A stretch of 64,000 nt of DNA, taken from assembly GCA_035610365.1 (NCBI GenBank), contig CM069432.1, positions 186,729,027 to 186,793,026 on the forward strand. Reading direction: 5' to 3'. Origin of the DNA: Aquatica leii. Taxonomy: Eukaryota; Arthropoda; Insecta; Coleoptera; Lampyridae. The position numbers and the translations under genes are program-made. Numbering within the stretch: the stretch's first letter is position 1; each line of letters opens with the position of its first letter. The notes under the pieces are model-generated. The model saw only the letters and a list, made by a program, of their open reading frames with translations, had not been told where the DNA came from and did no database searches. Below, one piece after another: positions 1 to 13,430 of the stretch.

Positions 1-3000
1 CAAAAAGTTTATATATAAACTAAATTTAAACAAAACGAATAATCTTTAAAAACGTTTCTAAATGGTAACACTACCAACCTAAAACAATGTTAATATAAGT
101 TTCATAAGTCGCTTGAGAAGCAGGTCTCTGTAGTTACTATATCCAGTTGTTTTTGTTTTAAAAATATTTTTTTGTAATAGATAGAGTCAACTACTGGAGC
201 CTATTTACCATTTAAGTAATTCTACATTTACGTTCCATAAGGGGCTTCCGAACGTAGACAGTCTTATTAGTTATTAATAATTGCTGACTATCAGTAACGT
301 CATTACTTCTATTTCTTCTTATCACTGTTTATTTTACCAAAAATAATCTGTAATGCAAGAAAATTCTTGGTTCAATTGCGTTGTAAAACAGGTTTATAAC
401 ACACTTGCATGATTTTGGCGTATGAACAACAGTTTTCTTTCTTATTATAATATAAATTCAAAGTGAATTCATTTTTAGTGAATATTGTTAATCCAGCCTA
501 AACCGCAGACTCTTAGTTAACCCGTGTTAACCTGTTCGATACTTTAAGAACTAGATAATCACGTCAAATTCATCACCATTAAATTCTACATTTTATTATT
601 CACCCCGTCTATGTGAGTAGGTTTGAGTAAGAACCGTTTGACACGGGACTAAATTAAAAACTGAAAATTTAGTTAGTGTTAATATTTTATAAAATATTTT
701 ATATAAGAAATCAGTGTATGCCACCATATATGATTTCAGTACTAAAGTTTGCTACAAGTGCATGCGCAGAGATCAATTTAAAAACTAATAATTATTTTAT
801 TGCGGTTATTGTTAGTTTCATGCAATCGCAGGTTTTGTGATGCTAAATTATAACTTAAATTTAAAAAAAGCGGCAAAACAATGAAAGAATAAATTAGGGA
901 GATATCGTTTACCCGTATCTGGAAAAGAACAAAGAAGGTACATAAGTATAAATTTTCCAATTATTAATACATAGGTCAAATCAAATATAAGTTGCGCCCT
1001 ATACTAGGCAACACGCCGTACAATAAACTGATCTTGTCGGTCTAAACTTTTACATACGAAAAAGGAATGACTTTATATTCGCAAATTTAAAATCGCAAAA
1101 GTAAATAACAAAACAAATTAAGCCTCCGACACTCAACGCGCACTGCATACGACTTTGTAAAGCACAAAATGATATTATTAATTGTGTTAATCTAACATGC
1201 ACGTACGGTCAACAATCGACATGACCATACAAATCGTAAAATTTGAAAATGTAATACTCACAGTTAGGTTTTATCCAGTAGGGGATTAGCTAATTCCGTA
1301 CTTGCATTACCTAAAACGTAATATTAAATCTAACACAAAACGTACTTACAGCTAGCACAAGTAAATTTGGTTTTCAAAGCATACAATCATGCTAGATAGC
1401 AAATGCGCAGCGTTTCCCTTCGACTTAACATAATAATTTATGGTAGCAGCTCCTCTAAAAAAACTACAATTTTTAAAATAAGACCTGTTCGATATCTTCA
1501 CTGATAACGGTGAACGTGTGGAGGGTACGGAAATCCACTACAGACAATTACGATAGAATCAAATAAAATCCCCAATAATGAGAAATATAATGGCTTCCCC
1601 TACTAAGCTTCCCCTAAATAACTACAAAATTAATTTGCATATTCACGTTAAATAATCTAATGGTAAAAGCCTTGTTGGGCGTAAAAAATACAGAGCTTAC
1701 AGAGCTCGTCTGTATTGCACCAGGTCTTACAGGAAGTGAATCAAATATCCAGTCATAAAATTTGACAGCGGCGACAAAAAAGTTGGTGGCGGTTGAGGGA
1801 TAAATTTTATACTTGAAAAAAAATGTATACTCGAAAATTGATCTACGAACTTTTTAACATAACAGACGGAATCATGAAAATCTGATTAAAAAGAGAATGT
1901 GAAAGAGAAAATGTTATAACTAAGTATAATTATACGAACTAGATTTAATTTCAATTACATTTCAATTTTTGTAAATTTTCAGAACAGTACAAAACAAACA
2001 AACGTAACCAAAAAAATAAAACATTTGAAATGATGCATTTACGTATGTTCAGTCAATTGTATGCAAGAATTTAAAACATGTTCTATTTTATTGCAAACAA
2101 TTAGACTAAAAATGCGCGCACAGCCACATGTATGCAATTTAGTCTGAAATATTGTACCGTGTCAAACGGTTATAAATTGATATTCGTTTGTTTGCTGGAT
2201 TTCACCTTCACGTAACTTTTGTATGCAGTATGTAATATATTGCTTTTGAATGTACAACAAAAAAGTTAATCATTAATTTACTACAGAAAAAAGTTTTACT
2301 TTTCGTTCATATTTTTGTCATGACAAGAAATTCCATGTATTTTTGTAATTTAGTAATTTAATTAAACGCTGTTACATATACTATATGCACACATAGTTTG
2401 TTGCTCGAAATCAAAAATAAAATAACACATTATTTAATTAGAGATAAATACAGCTTTTGTTTAAAATTTATAAAAAAGCTAGAAATCTAATAGACATTTG
2501 AAAATCATTAAAATGTACAATAAATGATAAATTAATCCTTTAATTCTTATATCTGTTTTTGTCATGTCAGTTTGTATTCGGTTAGAATATATTACGTTAG
2601 TGTTGACCTATTTTCAATAATACCTAAATTAAATTGCTTTTATTGTTTGTTTTCTAAATGCTGACGTCAGATGTTTGTAGTTTAATACTTTGAAGTCTAG
2701 ATAATTAAAACTCAAGATTTCAGTTCACTTTTTGTACGGTCTTTTAAGATGAAGTAGATTTTGTGTGTTAATCTGTTTCGACTAAGCATACTTTGTTCTA
2801 GTTACTTTAAACTATTCTAATAATTTCTTATTGTAATAGTTTATATCATTTCATTTATTAAGTGTTTTATACCAAAACATTCTAGAAAAATAAACTGACA
2901 AGTTTATTTGTTAAATATGGTAAAACAATTCATATAACAGTTGTATTGAATGTTTTCTATTTATGTAACATTATTTTTTGATATACATACATTTTTTACG

Positions 3001-3355
3001 TAATAATGACTAACACATTTTTTTAAACGGCATTTTAAACAGCATTATTTTATTTTACTTTTTTATTCTTTGTAAAATTTATAACATTTTTGTAAAAAAA
3101 ATTTTTGATTCATTAAACCGTTTCTGAAGATTTTTGTATTTGTAAAAAATACAGTTGTAGGACTCTAGCAAAAATTAATGTTTCTTAGATCTTACTTCTC
3201 AATCTTAATTTTTTGATATTGCGTATTTAACATACAAAAACTTTGTATTTTTATATTTATTTATGCATTCTTTTAAATTTGTTATCTAATATTCAGCAAA
3301 TTTTGTTATACACAGATTTGTATTATTAACCGTTCTTAAAATGATTCAGCTTTTG
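1..3355. other. AT-rich DNA, no gene seen
   Basis: This stretch is AT-rich with frequent stops in all frames. I see no open frame with recognisable protein features, no RNA gene and no clear repeat. It could be intergenic or intronic sequence of an insect genome. Confidence 0.6.
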
Positions 3356-3492
3356 GTAATATCGTATTAGTTTACCTATTCAATAATTAATTAAGAAGCG
3401 TAACACTAAAAATAGAAATCCTAGATAACAACCTTAAACAGTTTGTTTTTGTCAAAAAGTAATTATTGCATAGGTATACTAATACGATATTA
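3356..3492. repeat. 137-bp foldback repeat (MITE-like) with about 33-bp arms
   Basis: The left arm at 3356-3388 begins GTAATATCGTATTAG. The right arm ending at 3492 is its reverse complement over about 33 bases with only about two mismatches. The spacer is about 70 bases of AT-rich sequence. This is the form of a small nonautonomous DNA transposon or foldback element. I could not define a target duplication. It lies 20 bases from another foldback. Confidence 0.7.
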
Positions 3493-3511
3493 CTATAGTA
3501 TATTAAACAAC

Positions 3512-3618
3512 AAGTTTCATAAGTCGAATTTTATCCCACGCGACCAAGTTTAAAACACGAACCGCTTGCGGCGAGTGTTTTAATGGTCAAGTGCGATAAA
3601 ATGACTTATGAACGAGTT
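3512..3618. repeat. about 107-bp near-perfect palindrome
   Basis: The left arm (TTCATAAGTC near 3516, then an ATTTTATC block, a CGACCA block and TTTAAAACAC) is mirrored by the right arm (GTGTTTTAA, TGGTC, GATAAAAT and GACTTATGAA near 3603). The centre is a short GC-rich turn around CCGCTTGCGG. As RNA or single-stranded DNA it would fold into one long imperfect hairpin. It lies about 170 bases upstream of the Crypton-like gene and could be an independent MITE; a link to that gene is unproven. Confidence 0.7.
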
Positions 3619-3785
3619 TTTTATACTATTTTTTATATTTTGCGACTTTAATTCATTTCTTAAATAAAAATTTGTAATTATAATGTATTCTAAATTTTTA
3701 ACAATTGGCTACACTGAGATTCAAAACTTAAAATTCGAATTTGTTTATTAGTAGTTATGCATTTGTTTTAAATTAATTATTAACG

Positions 3786-4910
3786 ATGGACGAAGAATTA
3801 TCTTGTACTCCACCAGAAATTCCAGAAATTGCGCAAATTACTATAAGTAATTTAATTCCTACTAAATCAACAGATGTATATGATAAACAGTAAATCAAAC
3901 TTGAAAAATGGTGCCGTGAAAAAAAAGTGACAAAAATAACAGAAAATGCATTATTAGCTTACTTTGAACTACAGCGACATAATTACAAATCATCAACTTT
4001 GTGATCAATGTATTCAATGTTACGGTGTAGTTTAAATTTACATCAAAACGTAGATATATCAAAGTTTAATAAATTACACGCTTTACTGAAACAGGCATCG
4101 GTTGGTTATGTGCCCAAAAAATCAAAAATTTTAGAAGAAGACAATATTAATAAATTTATAAATGAAGCTGATAATGAATTATATTTAGCTATGAAAGTAA
4201 GTATTTTTATAATTAATACAACAATGAGTATACTTCTTGTGTTACGATATGAACTTTAGGTCATCCTGATTATTGGTTTTAATGGTGCCTGTAGGAGAGA
4301 TGAATTACTCAATTTGTCTACAGATGACATTGAATTCAAACAAGATTCAATTATTATATCACTTCCTAAAACAAAAAATAATATTTTACGCACGTTTGCA
4401 ATCACTGATACAAATTGGATTGAATTGATTAAGCAATATGCAAAACTTAGACCTACCAAAACTAATCACAAAAGATTTTTTGTAACATACAAAAATGGTC
4501 GCTGCATTAACAGCCCTATTGGTATCAACACAATAGGAAAAGTATCAAAAAACATTGCAGTTTATTTAAAATTGCCTAAAGCGGAACTGTTTATGGGTCA
4601 TTGTTTCCGAAGATCGAATGCTACACATTTGGCAAATCGTGGCGGAGATTTGTTAACATTGAAAAAGCATGGTGGGTGGAAGTCTTCAACTGTTGCAGAG
4701 GGCTATGTAGATGCTTCACTGAAAAATAAAATTGATGTTACAAAAATGTTTCTTCCGCAAGAAAATATCGACTTACCTGGATGTTCAAAAAACTCCAACA
4801 TTAATAATATAAATTTACCAGGATGTTCAAAAGATTCCAATATGACTAGTGCTACTAAAACTAATATTAACGAACATAATATTAATGTAACAAATGGTAA
4901 TAATGCTTAG
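3786..4910 (+). pseudogene. Crypton-like tyrosine recombinase, two exons, broken
   Basis: The reading starts at the ATG at 3786 and has two apparent exons, 3786-4196 and 4260-4910. The intron has GTAAGT at its start and TTTAG at its end, and joining is in phase 0. Exon 2 shows a tyrosine recombinase core: an Arg in the CRRDEL segment just after the acceptor, an HCFRRS box (H-x-x-R) near 4600, a KKHGGW box near 4665 and the candidate nucleophile Tyr in GYVDAS near 4700. In the family these residues cleave and rejoin DNA during Crypton transposition. Two in-frame stops, TAA at 3891-3893 and TGA at 4002-4004, break exon 1. The C-terminal tail holds a duplicated LPGCSK motif. It could be a domesticated relative, but the stops argue for a dead copy. 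Confidence 0.8.
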
Positions 4911-5438
4911 GTACCCTGGTTTAACAATTAATTCAAAGGACTCCTCAAATGTGGTTATTAATTACAATGTATATAACAACTGTACCATAAATATGAAATA
5001 AACAACACCAATACTCAGTAATAACATTATATACTGTATAGTACTTAATCACCAATTTTACATAAAATAAAGCATATAAAAACGGTAACAAACATGCAAA
5101 CGCCGTCATAATCAGAGGTTATAATTTATAATTTATAATGACGCATGATCATGAACGTCATCTGACCTCTAACATTGCGCGCAAAATTGAAATTCAAAAC
5201 AAATTCTTAAAATATAATAATATAAAAGTATGTGTAGAATTTACTAATCTTACTAATTTAATGAAAATGAACTATGGAAATTGCAATGAAAAAATTAAAT
5301 AAATTTTGTTCAATTTTTGACATATATATCAATTTTAACGATGTGACCAACCTTGAGTAATTAAAGTTTGGGTGCTATAATGAAAAAAACAATTTTTGGT
5401 ATTCCATGAATGCTTAACTTTATCTAACTTGTTTACAA

Positions 5439-5825
5439 AATGAATTATACAACGATTTTATTAGCGAATTATCCTTAATAGGCCGTCAACTTATATGGTT
5501 TCAACAAGACGGTGCTACATGCCATACCACAGTAGTTGTGAGAAAGTGCTTTGAAACAAATTTTCATTGACAAAGTAATACAAAGATATTTGTACATTTT
5601 TGGCCAGCTAGATCTCCAGACTTAACCCTGTCTAGATTATTTCTCATGGGGCTACTTAAAATATAAGGTTTACCAGCAAAATACTGATCATTTAGAAAGG
5701 GCAATTACAGAAGCAAATCGAAAAATGCTGCAGATATGATCAAGAATGTATTAAGAGAATTTGACAGAGGAACCATTAAATGTTTAGAAAAAGATTGTGG
5801 ATATATTGAGGCTATAGTCAATTAA
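5439..5825 (+). pseudogene. mariner/Tc1-type transposase C-terminal relic
   Basis: A translated stretch shows the signature FQQDGATCHTT near 5500 and, after a stop, FWPARSPDLT near 5600. In IS630/Tc1/mariner-type transposases these lie around the second catalytic Asp and the segment leading to the third acidic residue. Several stops and a frame change interrupt the reading, and the N-terminal DNA-binding part is not recognisable. This is a decayed copy of a transposase common in insect genomes. I did not find its terminal repeats. Confidence 0.7.
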
Positions 5826-8800
5826 AACAAAAAAAATACATTTTATTTCCAATATATTGTTATGAATGTTACTTATTTATTGTTTATCTTTTTATTTGCA
5901 AAAAAATACTATGATATGTATGCATTAACTATTCAATTGCAATGTACATTGTTACATAACTTAATAAGGAACCGAAAGGTTTTACTTATATCAAAAACTT
6001 TTTCATGGTAGATGAATAATATTGGATATCTGACAATAGTTTTCTATTATGATAAACTTTTTTTAATAACAATTGTCAATATTCTCAAAAATAAAGATAC
6101 TTTGCCCTTGAGTAAAATTCATATTTTTTGACAAACCTTGTATACGGCTCAAAGAATTTGTTATATGATGGTTATATTTCAAGTTTAAATAATGACTTCT
6201 TTCAGAAAACTAAGATTAAAAAAGTTTCCCATATAGCTCCGACTTAATTAGACTCAGTGTATACATACCTCTACGTATTGATTGGACTTTTGTTATTTTT
6301 TTTATAAACCAGTCTAATTGAGAACAATAAACAGTTTATTATTTTTTATAGCTACAATTTTTTTAAATTCGCATTATCAGTATATTACAATTTACAATAT
6401 AATATTTAATTAAATTACAAAATTATAAAATTAAATTAGAAGTTAATATAGATTTACATACAAAGTTCTTCAACCTTACTTATTTCTCTAATTTTCATAT
6501 TTCTTTGTAAATGTGGTTCAATAATTTCTCGGATCATAAAATTGAAATAAAATGGTTTGAAGTATGGAACCATTCTATTTTTCCACAGAACATCGTTTCT
6601 ATAAATTCTTTCTACGGGGAAATCGTATTCGCTAAATAAAATAAAGTCACAAAAAATTTTTCGACTGCATTAACTTGTCCTTGTGTTTGGAAAAAGTAAA
6701 ATTGTGTTTCATTTTTAATCTAATAAAAATAGTTTTACAAATAAATAATATTACCAAGTCTAAAAAAACACTTACTAATAATTTGCAATGTAAGAATGCA
6801 ATCTGTACTTCGTTAACTTTAATTTTGAAGTAGGTACATACGTTCTATCTAATTAAGAAGCATTATTGTCTAATTTCTATGTAACGATCATTAACTTGCT
6901 ATTAATTTTATAAGGTATAATTAAGTTTTGCATAGTGTAAGTACCTAATATGAATTTGCTTTTTATGAAGAAAAATCAAAAAATTAGTTTTTTTGTTTAG
7001 AATTATATCTATTTTATTTAAGAGGAAATAATCTGTCGGGTAATTTAAGCGGAAGTACACATTACTTGTTTAGAATGGATTTAGATTTAGATAAAATTTG
7101 ACAGTGCTATCTAATACCATTGTTAATAACATAATTACTAATGCAATAATATGTTATTTCATATAACCAAAATTAATTTTAAATGACATGACAACTTTAA
7201 ATTGACAGGATACTGATAGATTTCTATTCGAAACATGCCTGTGAAATCTCAACCAAATTGGACATCTACTATAAAAAACATAATTTTTGAATCCAGTTAT
7301 TTTGCTTTTGTAAGCAAGTGTTACAAAACAATTTTTACATAATTACTTGATTGCCAATCAGAGGTACGCTTTCCATTTATCGCGCTTATACTAAAATAGT
7401 ACTAGAACTTCTAATTATGGATCAATATTTTTGAAACTGCTTATTTGAATACTTTCTTATTATAGTCACGACCTGACAATTGAGAATTTTTAGTTTTAAA
7501 GTTTAAACGAATAAAAAAACTCAATTAAAAATTTGCAGAACTCAAAAACGCATTTAATCAAAATTTAGTTAAAATTTGAAAAAAATGAAAATTACGTGTT
7601 GTAGTCGTAAATGAGTAGTTTCATTGTACAATATATGATATTTGTATGTCTCTTCGTTTTAGTGGTAACACTGTTTGAAATTTCTCAAATATTCACGTTT
7701 TTCGTTAATAACTTTTTTAATTGATTTGATTAAATGTTTTTGAAATTTTTTTATACAACTTTTGTTAGCTATTTTCAAAGTATCTAATAAAATTTATTTA
7801 ATTTAAATATTTAATAGAGGCCTTAAAACGTACCAAATCTTAATAGTTTAGTCTTATATTTCAATTAAGATAATAAAAGTAATATATTTACAAATGTTTC
7901 TAAATTTCTATTTTTTTTTACTTATGTTGTAAATTTTTTATTCTTGTTAGTTTTTAACAAGTTTTTAAATCTGTTATAAAAACTTGTTTTGCGTGATTTA
8001 AATATTACATTTTTGTCTAATACGCGTTTGTGATGTAACAAAAAAAATGACAAATATTTTTCTAATTATAATAATAAATTAATGATAAAATTTTATTTAT
8101 CATTATTTTAGTAAAATTTTAAATTGTTTCTGTATTTTATTGAATGTATTTATATTACATACAACCAATTTAAATAATTTTTAACTTTTTTAATTAGAAA
8201 AAAGAAGAAGAAAGTATTTATATAGCAAATGACTATCAAAAGAGACACGAGAAAAAGTACAAACAAACGGTTGAGTAACGATGCTTGATCTAATCAAACA
8301 TAATTTGTAATAAACTGATAATCTTATGCAACAACGTATAAATCGATACAAAAAAATTACTTGTATAAGATGATATTGCAATAGATTAATGTTTTTCAAA
8401 GATCAAATATAAATTCTAATTTGATTATAAATATAAATGTACCTACCAAATTTAAAAACACATAAATCAGATTTGTGCTATAAATAAATATAGATATAAA
8501 GCTTATTTTTAAAGTAATACTTAAATTGATTGAATTAAATTGACCAAATATATTATACATTGTCAAAATCGACTTTTAAAAATTCTACTTTACAATAAGT
8601 TAAATAGTTATGCATTTATACATACTGCTGTTGTTGTTACTGCTTTTATTGAGTTCTACAGTGTATGAAAATATGCTTGGTATTTTAATAATGAATATTT
8701 TAAAATTGTTGTTATGGTTAGAATGAACATAATGATAAAGAGTCTGTTAACTAAGAAAATAATGTAATCCAAGTCTAAGTTTAGACGAGTACAAATAGAT

Positions 8801-9324
8801 CATACAAAACAATTTTTTTATTTTTTTTTTAATTTTCAACTTTTATTTCTAAATGAAGATATTGCTGTTTCAAACTTATGTGAATTTCGTGGTAGTTGGT
8901 AACAGTAATGTGACAATTGAAAAATAAATTTAAAACTGTCAACTTTGGTTTTCATACTTTATTAAACTTAAATAAAAAATGAGTGATTTAACACTACGTA
9001 AAGTTACAATGATTGCTGATAATGCAATGTAACAAATTTCAAGAATTTTACGATATTATAATAAAATGAATATCTGAAAACAGTATGCTTTCATGTGATG
9101 TATGACAAAAAAAATAATATCCGTCAAGCAATCTTTACGGATGCCGACAGTAGATTAAACATTTATAACTCTATTTCATACATATCCATTGTTTTATCAA
9201 ACAAAAAATTAATTTCTAAAATAAATTGACAACAAAATCAATTAAAAAAAATACAATAAAAAATGGTTTGGACGTGAGGTACCGAAATAGGTCCTGGTGT
9301 TCTTGTTATTTAAGTTCACGACTA
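5826..9324. other. AT-rich DNA, no gene seen
   Basis: No open frame here carries recognisable protein features. Homopolymer A and T runs are common. The open stretch at 8190-8399 has no family features and looks random. Confidence 0.5.
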
Positions 9325-10065
9325 CAGGGTAAATTCTAGTAATATATCGATAATTGTTATCCGTAACTGTTACAAGGAAGTAACTGTTGTAACTGGTTTC
9401 TAAATAACGGCAATGGCAGTTACACGGTTATTGTATTAGAAGTGTTTTCACAATCATAAGTGTTTCATTATATATACCATGCACGATAAAATACAATAAA
9501 CGTTTAATAACAAAACTGTTATAGGAATATTTAGTATTATGATAAATTGTACTATAAGCAGCTAAGCTTAGATTGTAGGTATATTGTTGAAAAAAAAAGT
9601 TTTTCTATACGTTCTTTTTTCAACAAAAACACGTTTTATTCTGAAAAAACGGTTTTATAAAATGCTAATAAACAAGGTTAACCATCATAAAAATGCTCGT
9701 GTGACTAAAAATAATGTGTTAACAAAGCAATGAATTTATTTTATACGCTTTCATAAGAACGCTAATTAGTCAATTATTATAAGTGTAGTAAATTTTCTTT
9801 TTTAAAGGGTAGTAGACAAAATGTTGTATACGTTGCAAATATGATAGAAACACACGTTATTAAACGTGTCTGATTACAATTTTCATCAGTTACAAGCTAC
9901 TATGCGTCTGACATCGTTGGATACGTTACGTATACTTTAAAGAATGTATCAATATTTGGTAGTTATAACTATAACTGTTTATAATAACTCTTACTGTAAA
10001 ATAACTGAAACTGTTATAACCCTTGCTACTAAATAACCGTTTATCCGATCACTAGTAAACTCCCC
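9325..10065. repeat. possible degenerate TIR element (hAT MITE-like)
   Basis: The left side starts CAGGGTAAATTCTAGTAAT at 9325. The right side, read in reverse complement, contains ACTAGTGATCGGATAAACGG, giving an imperfect inverted similarity. Both sides are rich in GTAACTGTTA/TAACAGTT motifs pointing inward. The right edge abuts the CACTA-like element starting at 10063. No coding sequence or target duplication is clear, so this is a weak call. Confidence 0.3.
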
Positions 10066-10565
10066 ACACAGCACACAATATTTCTAAAATGTTTCAGACA
10101 CATTTCTATGTTTCATTTAGGTTACGGTTTCAAAAACATGTTTCTGAAATGTGCCTGATAGTAGATAAAAGACTCAGAAATATACTTATAAGATAAAATT
10201 GAATTTTCTAACTAGTGTAAATTTTAATTTTTATCGACAATTTTATCCCTTATAGCATAAGTATTTTTGTTTAAAAATTTCGAACATTTGATGTTTCCAA
10301 ATTTAAGAATAAGAAATAGGTAATCAAGGACGCTAAACTTTACAACGCAGCTGTTTAACTATATATATACAAATTAACAAATAAACCTATTTGATTTATT
10401 CTATGCAAATATTCATTACACTTTTCTTATTTTTAATTTTTTGCTATTTTCAAATGTGGCACAGTTGGCGCTAAAATGTGCACACTAGCAGCGCAGCCAA
10501 CGTCACGTTATGGTCACGTTTAAAAATAACCTAGAATGGCTAGAATTTATACTTGGTATTTAGTT

Positions 10566-13256
10566 ATGGTGAAAATGGCGGAGTCATCACGTGGGGTAAG
10601 TAACTAATAATAATAATAATGTACGTAAGACCGTTTTGTAGATTACGATAAACACAAACTAATTTTATTTCTTATTATTAAAGATAAGTAAAAAATCCCG
10701 CCATTACACAGCAAGGCACCAACGCCGTCTCTTAGCTAAACAAACAAAGGATGATCTCAACAATATTAATTTTACTACAGGACATTTAATAATAGATTCC
10801 ACTACCAATACCAAAAATATGTTTCAATTACCACAAAGCACAAGTTCAGAAAATCAAAGTTGTAGCCATGTCTCAACCTATATATATAAAAATGTTATGT
10901 TGGTTTGTGTACGCTTCAAAAACTCAAAAAGTTCTGCACCGATTGAGTTGAAATTTTAATATGATATAAAATCCGCATCAAGGATTGTTTTTATCTATTT
11001 TTTGCATCAGTCACATATCTGCAACCGCGAGAAAAAAATTTTTTTAACGATCAGCTGTGTACCAGTGACCGCGCCATCTGCCATAAGCGATGAAAACACT
11101 CGCTGACAACTATAATAATGATGATGAGAAATAATTTCGTTCCCAATTACATTGTTTATTTACAAAAAAATTTGCATCTGATTCTGATTATTATACAATC
11201 TGAATTAAATATTGACTTAAATCAAGAATTTTTGGTGTGATCGAACTGCGCCTTTCACCAAATCGTAAGTAGAGGTTATATTTTATATCAAAGATGGACA
11301 GTAAACATATTATTAACTGACAGGCAAAATAAAAGGACTTATTATAATTCAAGTGGATTTCTAACAGAAGTGAGTGGTTATATCTTTTTTATTACATCTA
11401 ACACGTGGACGTAATTATATTATTTATTTTGGATTAACCTAACTTTTAATGTATATAAATATAATTACATTAAAACTAGCAATTATTAATTAATACGAAT
11501 GTCAACCATTCAATGACAATGTGCCACTGCGAAGCGTGGCAGGGTACAGCTAGTATTAAATAAAAATTGTGATGACATAATAGACTATGATAATGTAAAA
11601 ACTAAACAATGTAATGATAGTGATGAATATATTTCACACGATGAATCTAATTTGTCATGTAGTGATTCAAGTTTGTCGGATAAAGAACCCATTACAGCAT
11701 GTAATAAAAGTAAACAATTTAAGCAAGCTTTAGCCTCTTTGGTTACGATGTTCCGCATAATTGCTTGAAATCTTTACTGGGTTGTATAAGAAAATTTACG
11801 AATTTTGATTTACCGAAGGATCCACGAACTATATTAAGCACACCTCGACAATCAAATATAAATAAAATAAATGACGGAGAGTATTTACATATAGGATTTG
11901 AAATAACTAAAAACAAATGCAATTAAAATAAGACCAAGTGCCAATACAATAAATTTATTAAATAATATTGACGGTCTTCCTATATCAAAATCTTCAAATG
12001 CATGTTTGTGGCCAATTCTTTGTTCAGATGACATTCATCCTAATGTGCATCTGGTGGGTTGTTACTTTGGTCATAAAAAAAAATTCAGATGAATTTCTAG
12101 AGTACTTTGTAGCGAAAGCTACAAATTTAATAAATCATGGATTACTAATAAATGATAAATTAATAAAAGTTAAATTACATGTATATCAAAGGCCATGAAG
12201 GACATAATAGTTGCACGAAGTGTAAAATTAATGGAGAATGGAAGAATAATAGAATTTGCTTTCCGTATGATGAGAACTTACCATATTCTTTACGAACTGA
12301 TGATGTGTTCCAATTGACTACATGCATTTGATATGCCTAGGGGTAATGAGAAAATTAATTACACTTTGGATTAGTAGCCAGCCTATTTCAGTAAAATTAT
12401 CTTCAAAATCAGTGGAAAAATGTCAGAAAAATTAGTTCACTTACAAACGACAGTACCAAAAGAATTCGTAAGAAAACCTCGTTCATTAAAAGAAATAAAT
12501 CATTGGAAAGCGACTGAACTTTGAAATTTTCTTGTATATTATGGACCTCTTGTTTTAAAATATGTAGTATGTAATAATGTGTACCAGAATTTTTTAGCAT
12601 TACATGTAGCTTGTAGAATTTTGGTTAGTGTCGATGCAGTAAAAGATTTAAACAATATAATATATGCAGAGAGTCTACTAAAATACTTTGTTTCTACTTT
12701 TCAAACTATCTACGGTTCTGATAAAATATCGCAAAATATTCATAACCTGCTGCATATTTGTGATGATGTGCGAAAGTATGGTGCTTTAGATTTATTCAGC
12801 TCATTTAAATTTGAAAATTACATGTCACAACTAAAAGGTTTTTTACGTAAAAATGACAAACCTTTGTCACAGTTAGCACGTCGGTATACTGAGGTTTCAA
12901 ATAGTAATAGCTGCTACAAGATAAAATGTGAAACTTCTTTAAGAAATTCTACACATGGTACATATTTGAACTCGAACATTTTGCAGCATAAAATTTATGC
13001 TAATAAAAAGTTTTATCTAAATTGCGAAGACTCAAAAAATAATTGTTTTCTTTTAAACAATAATGACGTAATCATAATTCATAGCATAAACGAAAATTTG
13101 GAGACAAAAGAGTTAAAAATAACAGGACAACAAATGGTCGAATTAGAGGATTTATATAACACACCATATGCATCTTCTGACTTAAATATTAAAGTTGTGC
13201 AGTTAGATCCAACTATAAAGACATGGAGCTTAAGCAACATAAAAGAAAAAATGTAA
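10566..13256 (+). pseudogene. Tnp2/CACTA-like transposase relic, split by a Helitron
   Basis: A short first exon (MVKMAESSRG) ends at a GTAAGT donor near 10595, and the next exon starts after AG at 10684 with a basic segment (SRHYTARHQRRLL). The frame is cut by a Helitron at 10877-11553, then resumes as an acidic, serine-rich linker. Next come DLPKDPRTIL (near 11810), SKSSNACLWPILCS (near 11990), a YFGHKK / EFLEYFVA segment, and a putative zinc-binding block GHNSCTKCKINGEW near 12200. The C-terminal part, 12579-13256, is a single open frame (NIHNLLHICDDVRKYG, FENYMSQLKGFLR) typical of the insect transposase-domain family. Several frameshifts and stops show it is inactive. The family assignment is from motif memory. 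Confidence 0.75.
10877..11553 (+). mobile_element. short nonautonomous Helitron inside a transposase gene
   Basis: The 5' edge reads CC then TATATATATAAAAATG, close to the usual insect Helitron start (TC then TATATATAAAA). The 3' edge has a GCCAC...GTGGC hairpin (11523-11540), followed after nine bases by CTAG at 11550-11553 and then T, the canonical Helitron 3' terminus. No coding sequence is present. Removing it rejoins the host transposase sequence. The element is about 677 bp. Confidence 0.85.
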
Positions 13257-13430
13257 AAAATGATTGACAAAAATAATTTTGTTGTAGTTCCTTTTATAAA
13301 TAATAATGCACTTTTGTAAATAATACATATATAAACATATATACTTAACAATATTTTTTATTAAGTTTTGCTTCAATTAAAGTAAGTGTTTAAGTTTTTC
13401 TTTTTTGTTAATGATTTTGTAACTTTTCAG

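Noticed and set aside
778..960. 60-codon open stretch on the minus strand
   Set aside because: Low-complexity, hydrophobic by composition, no motif; expected by chance in AT-rich DNA.
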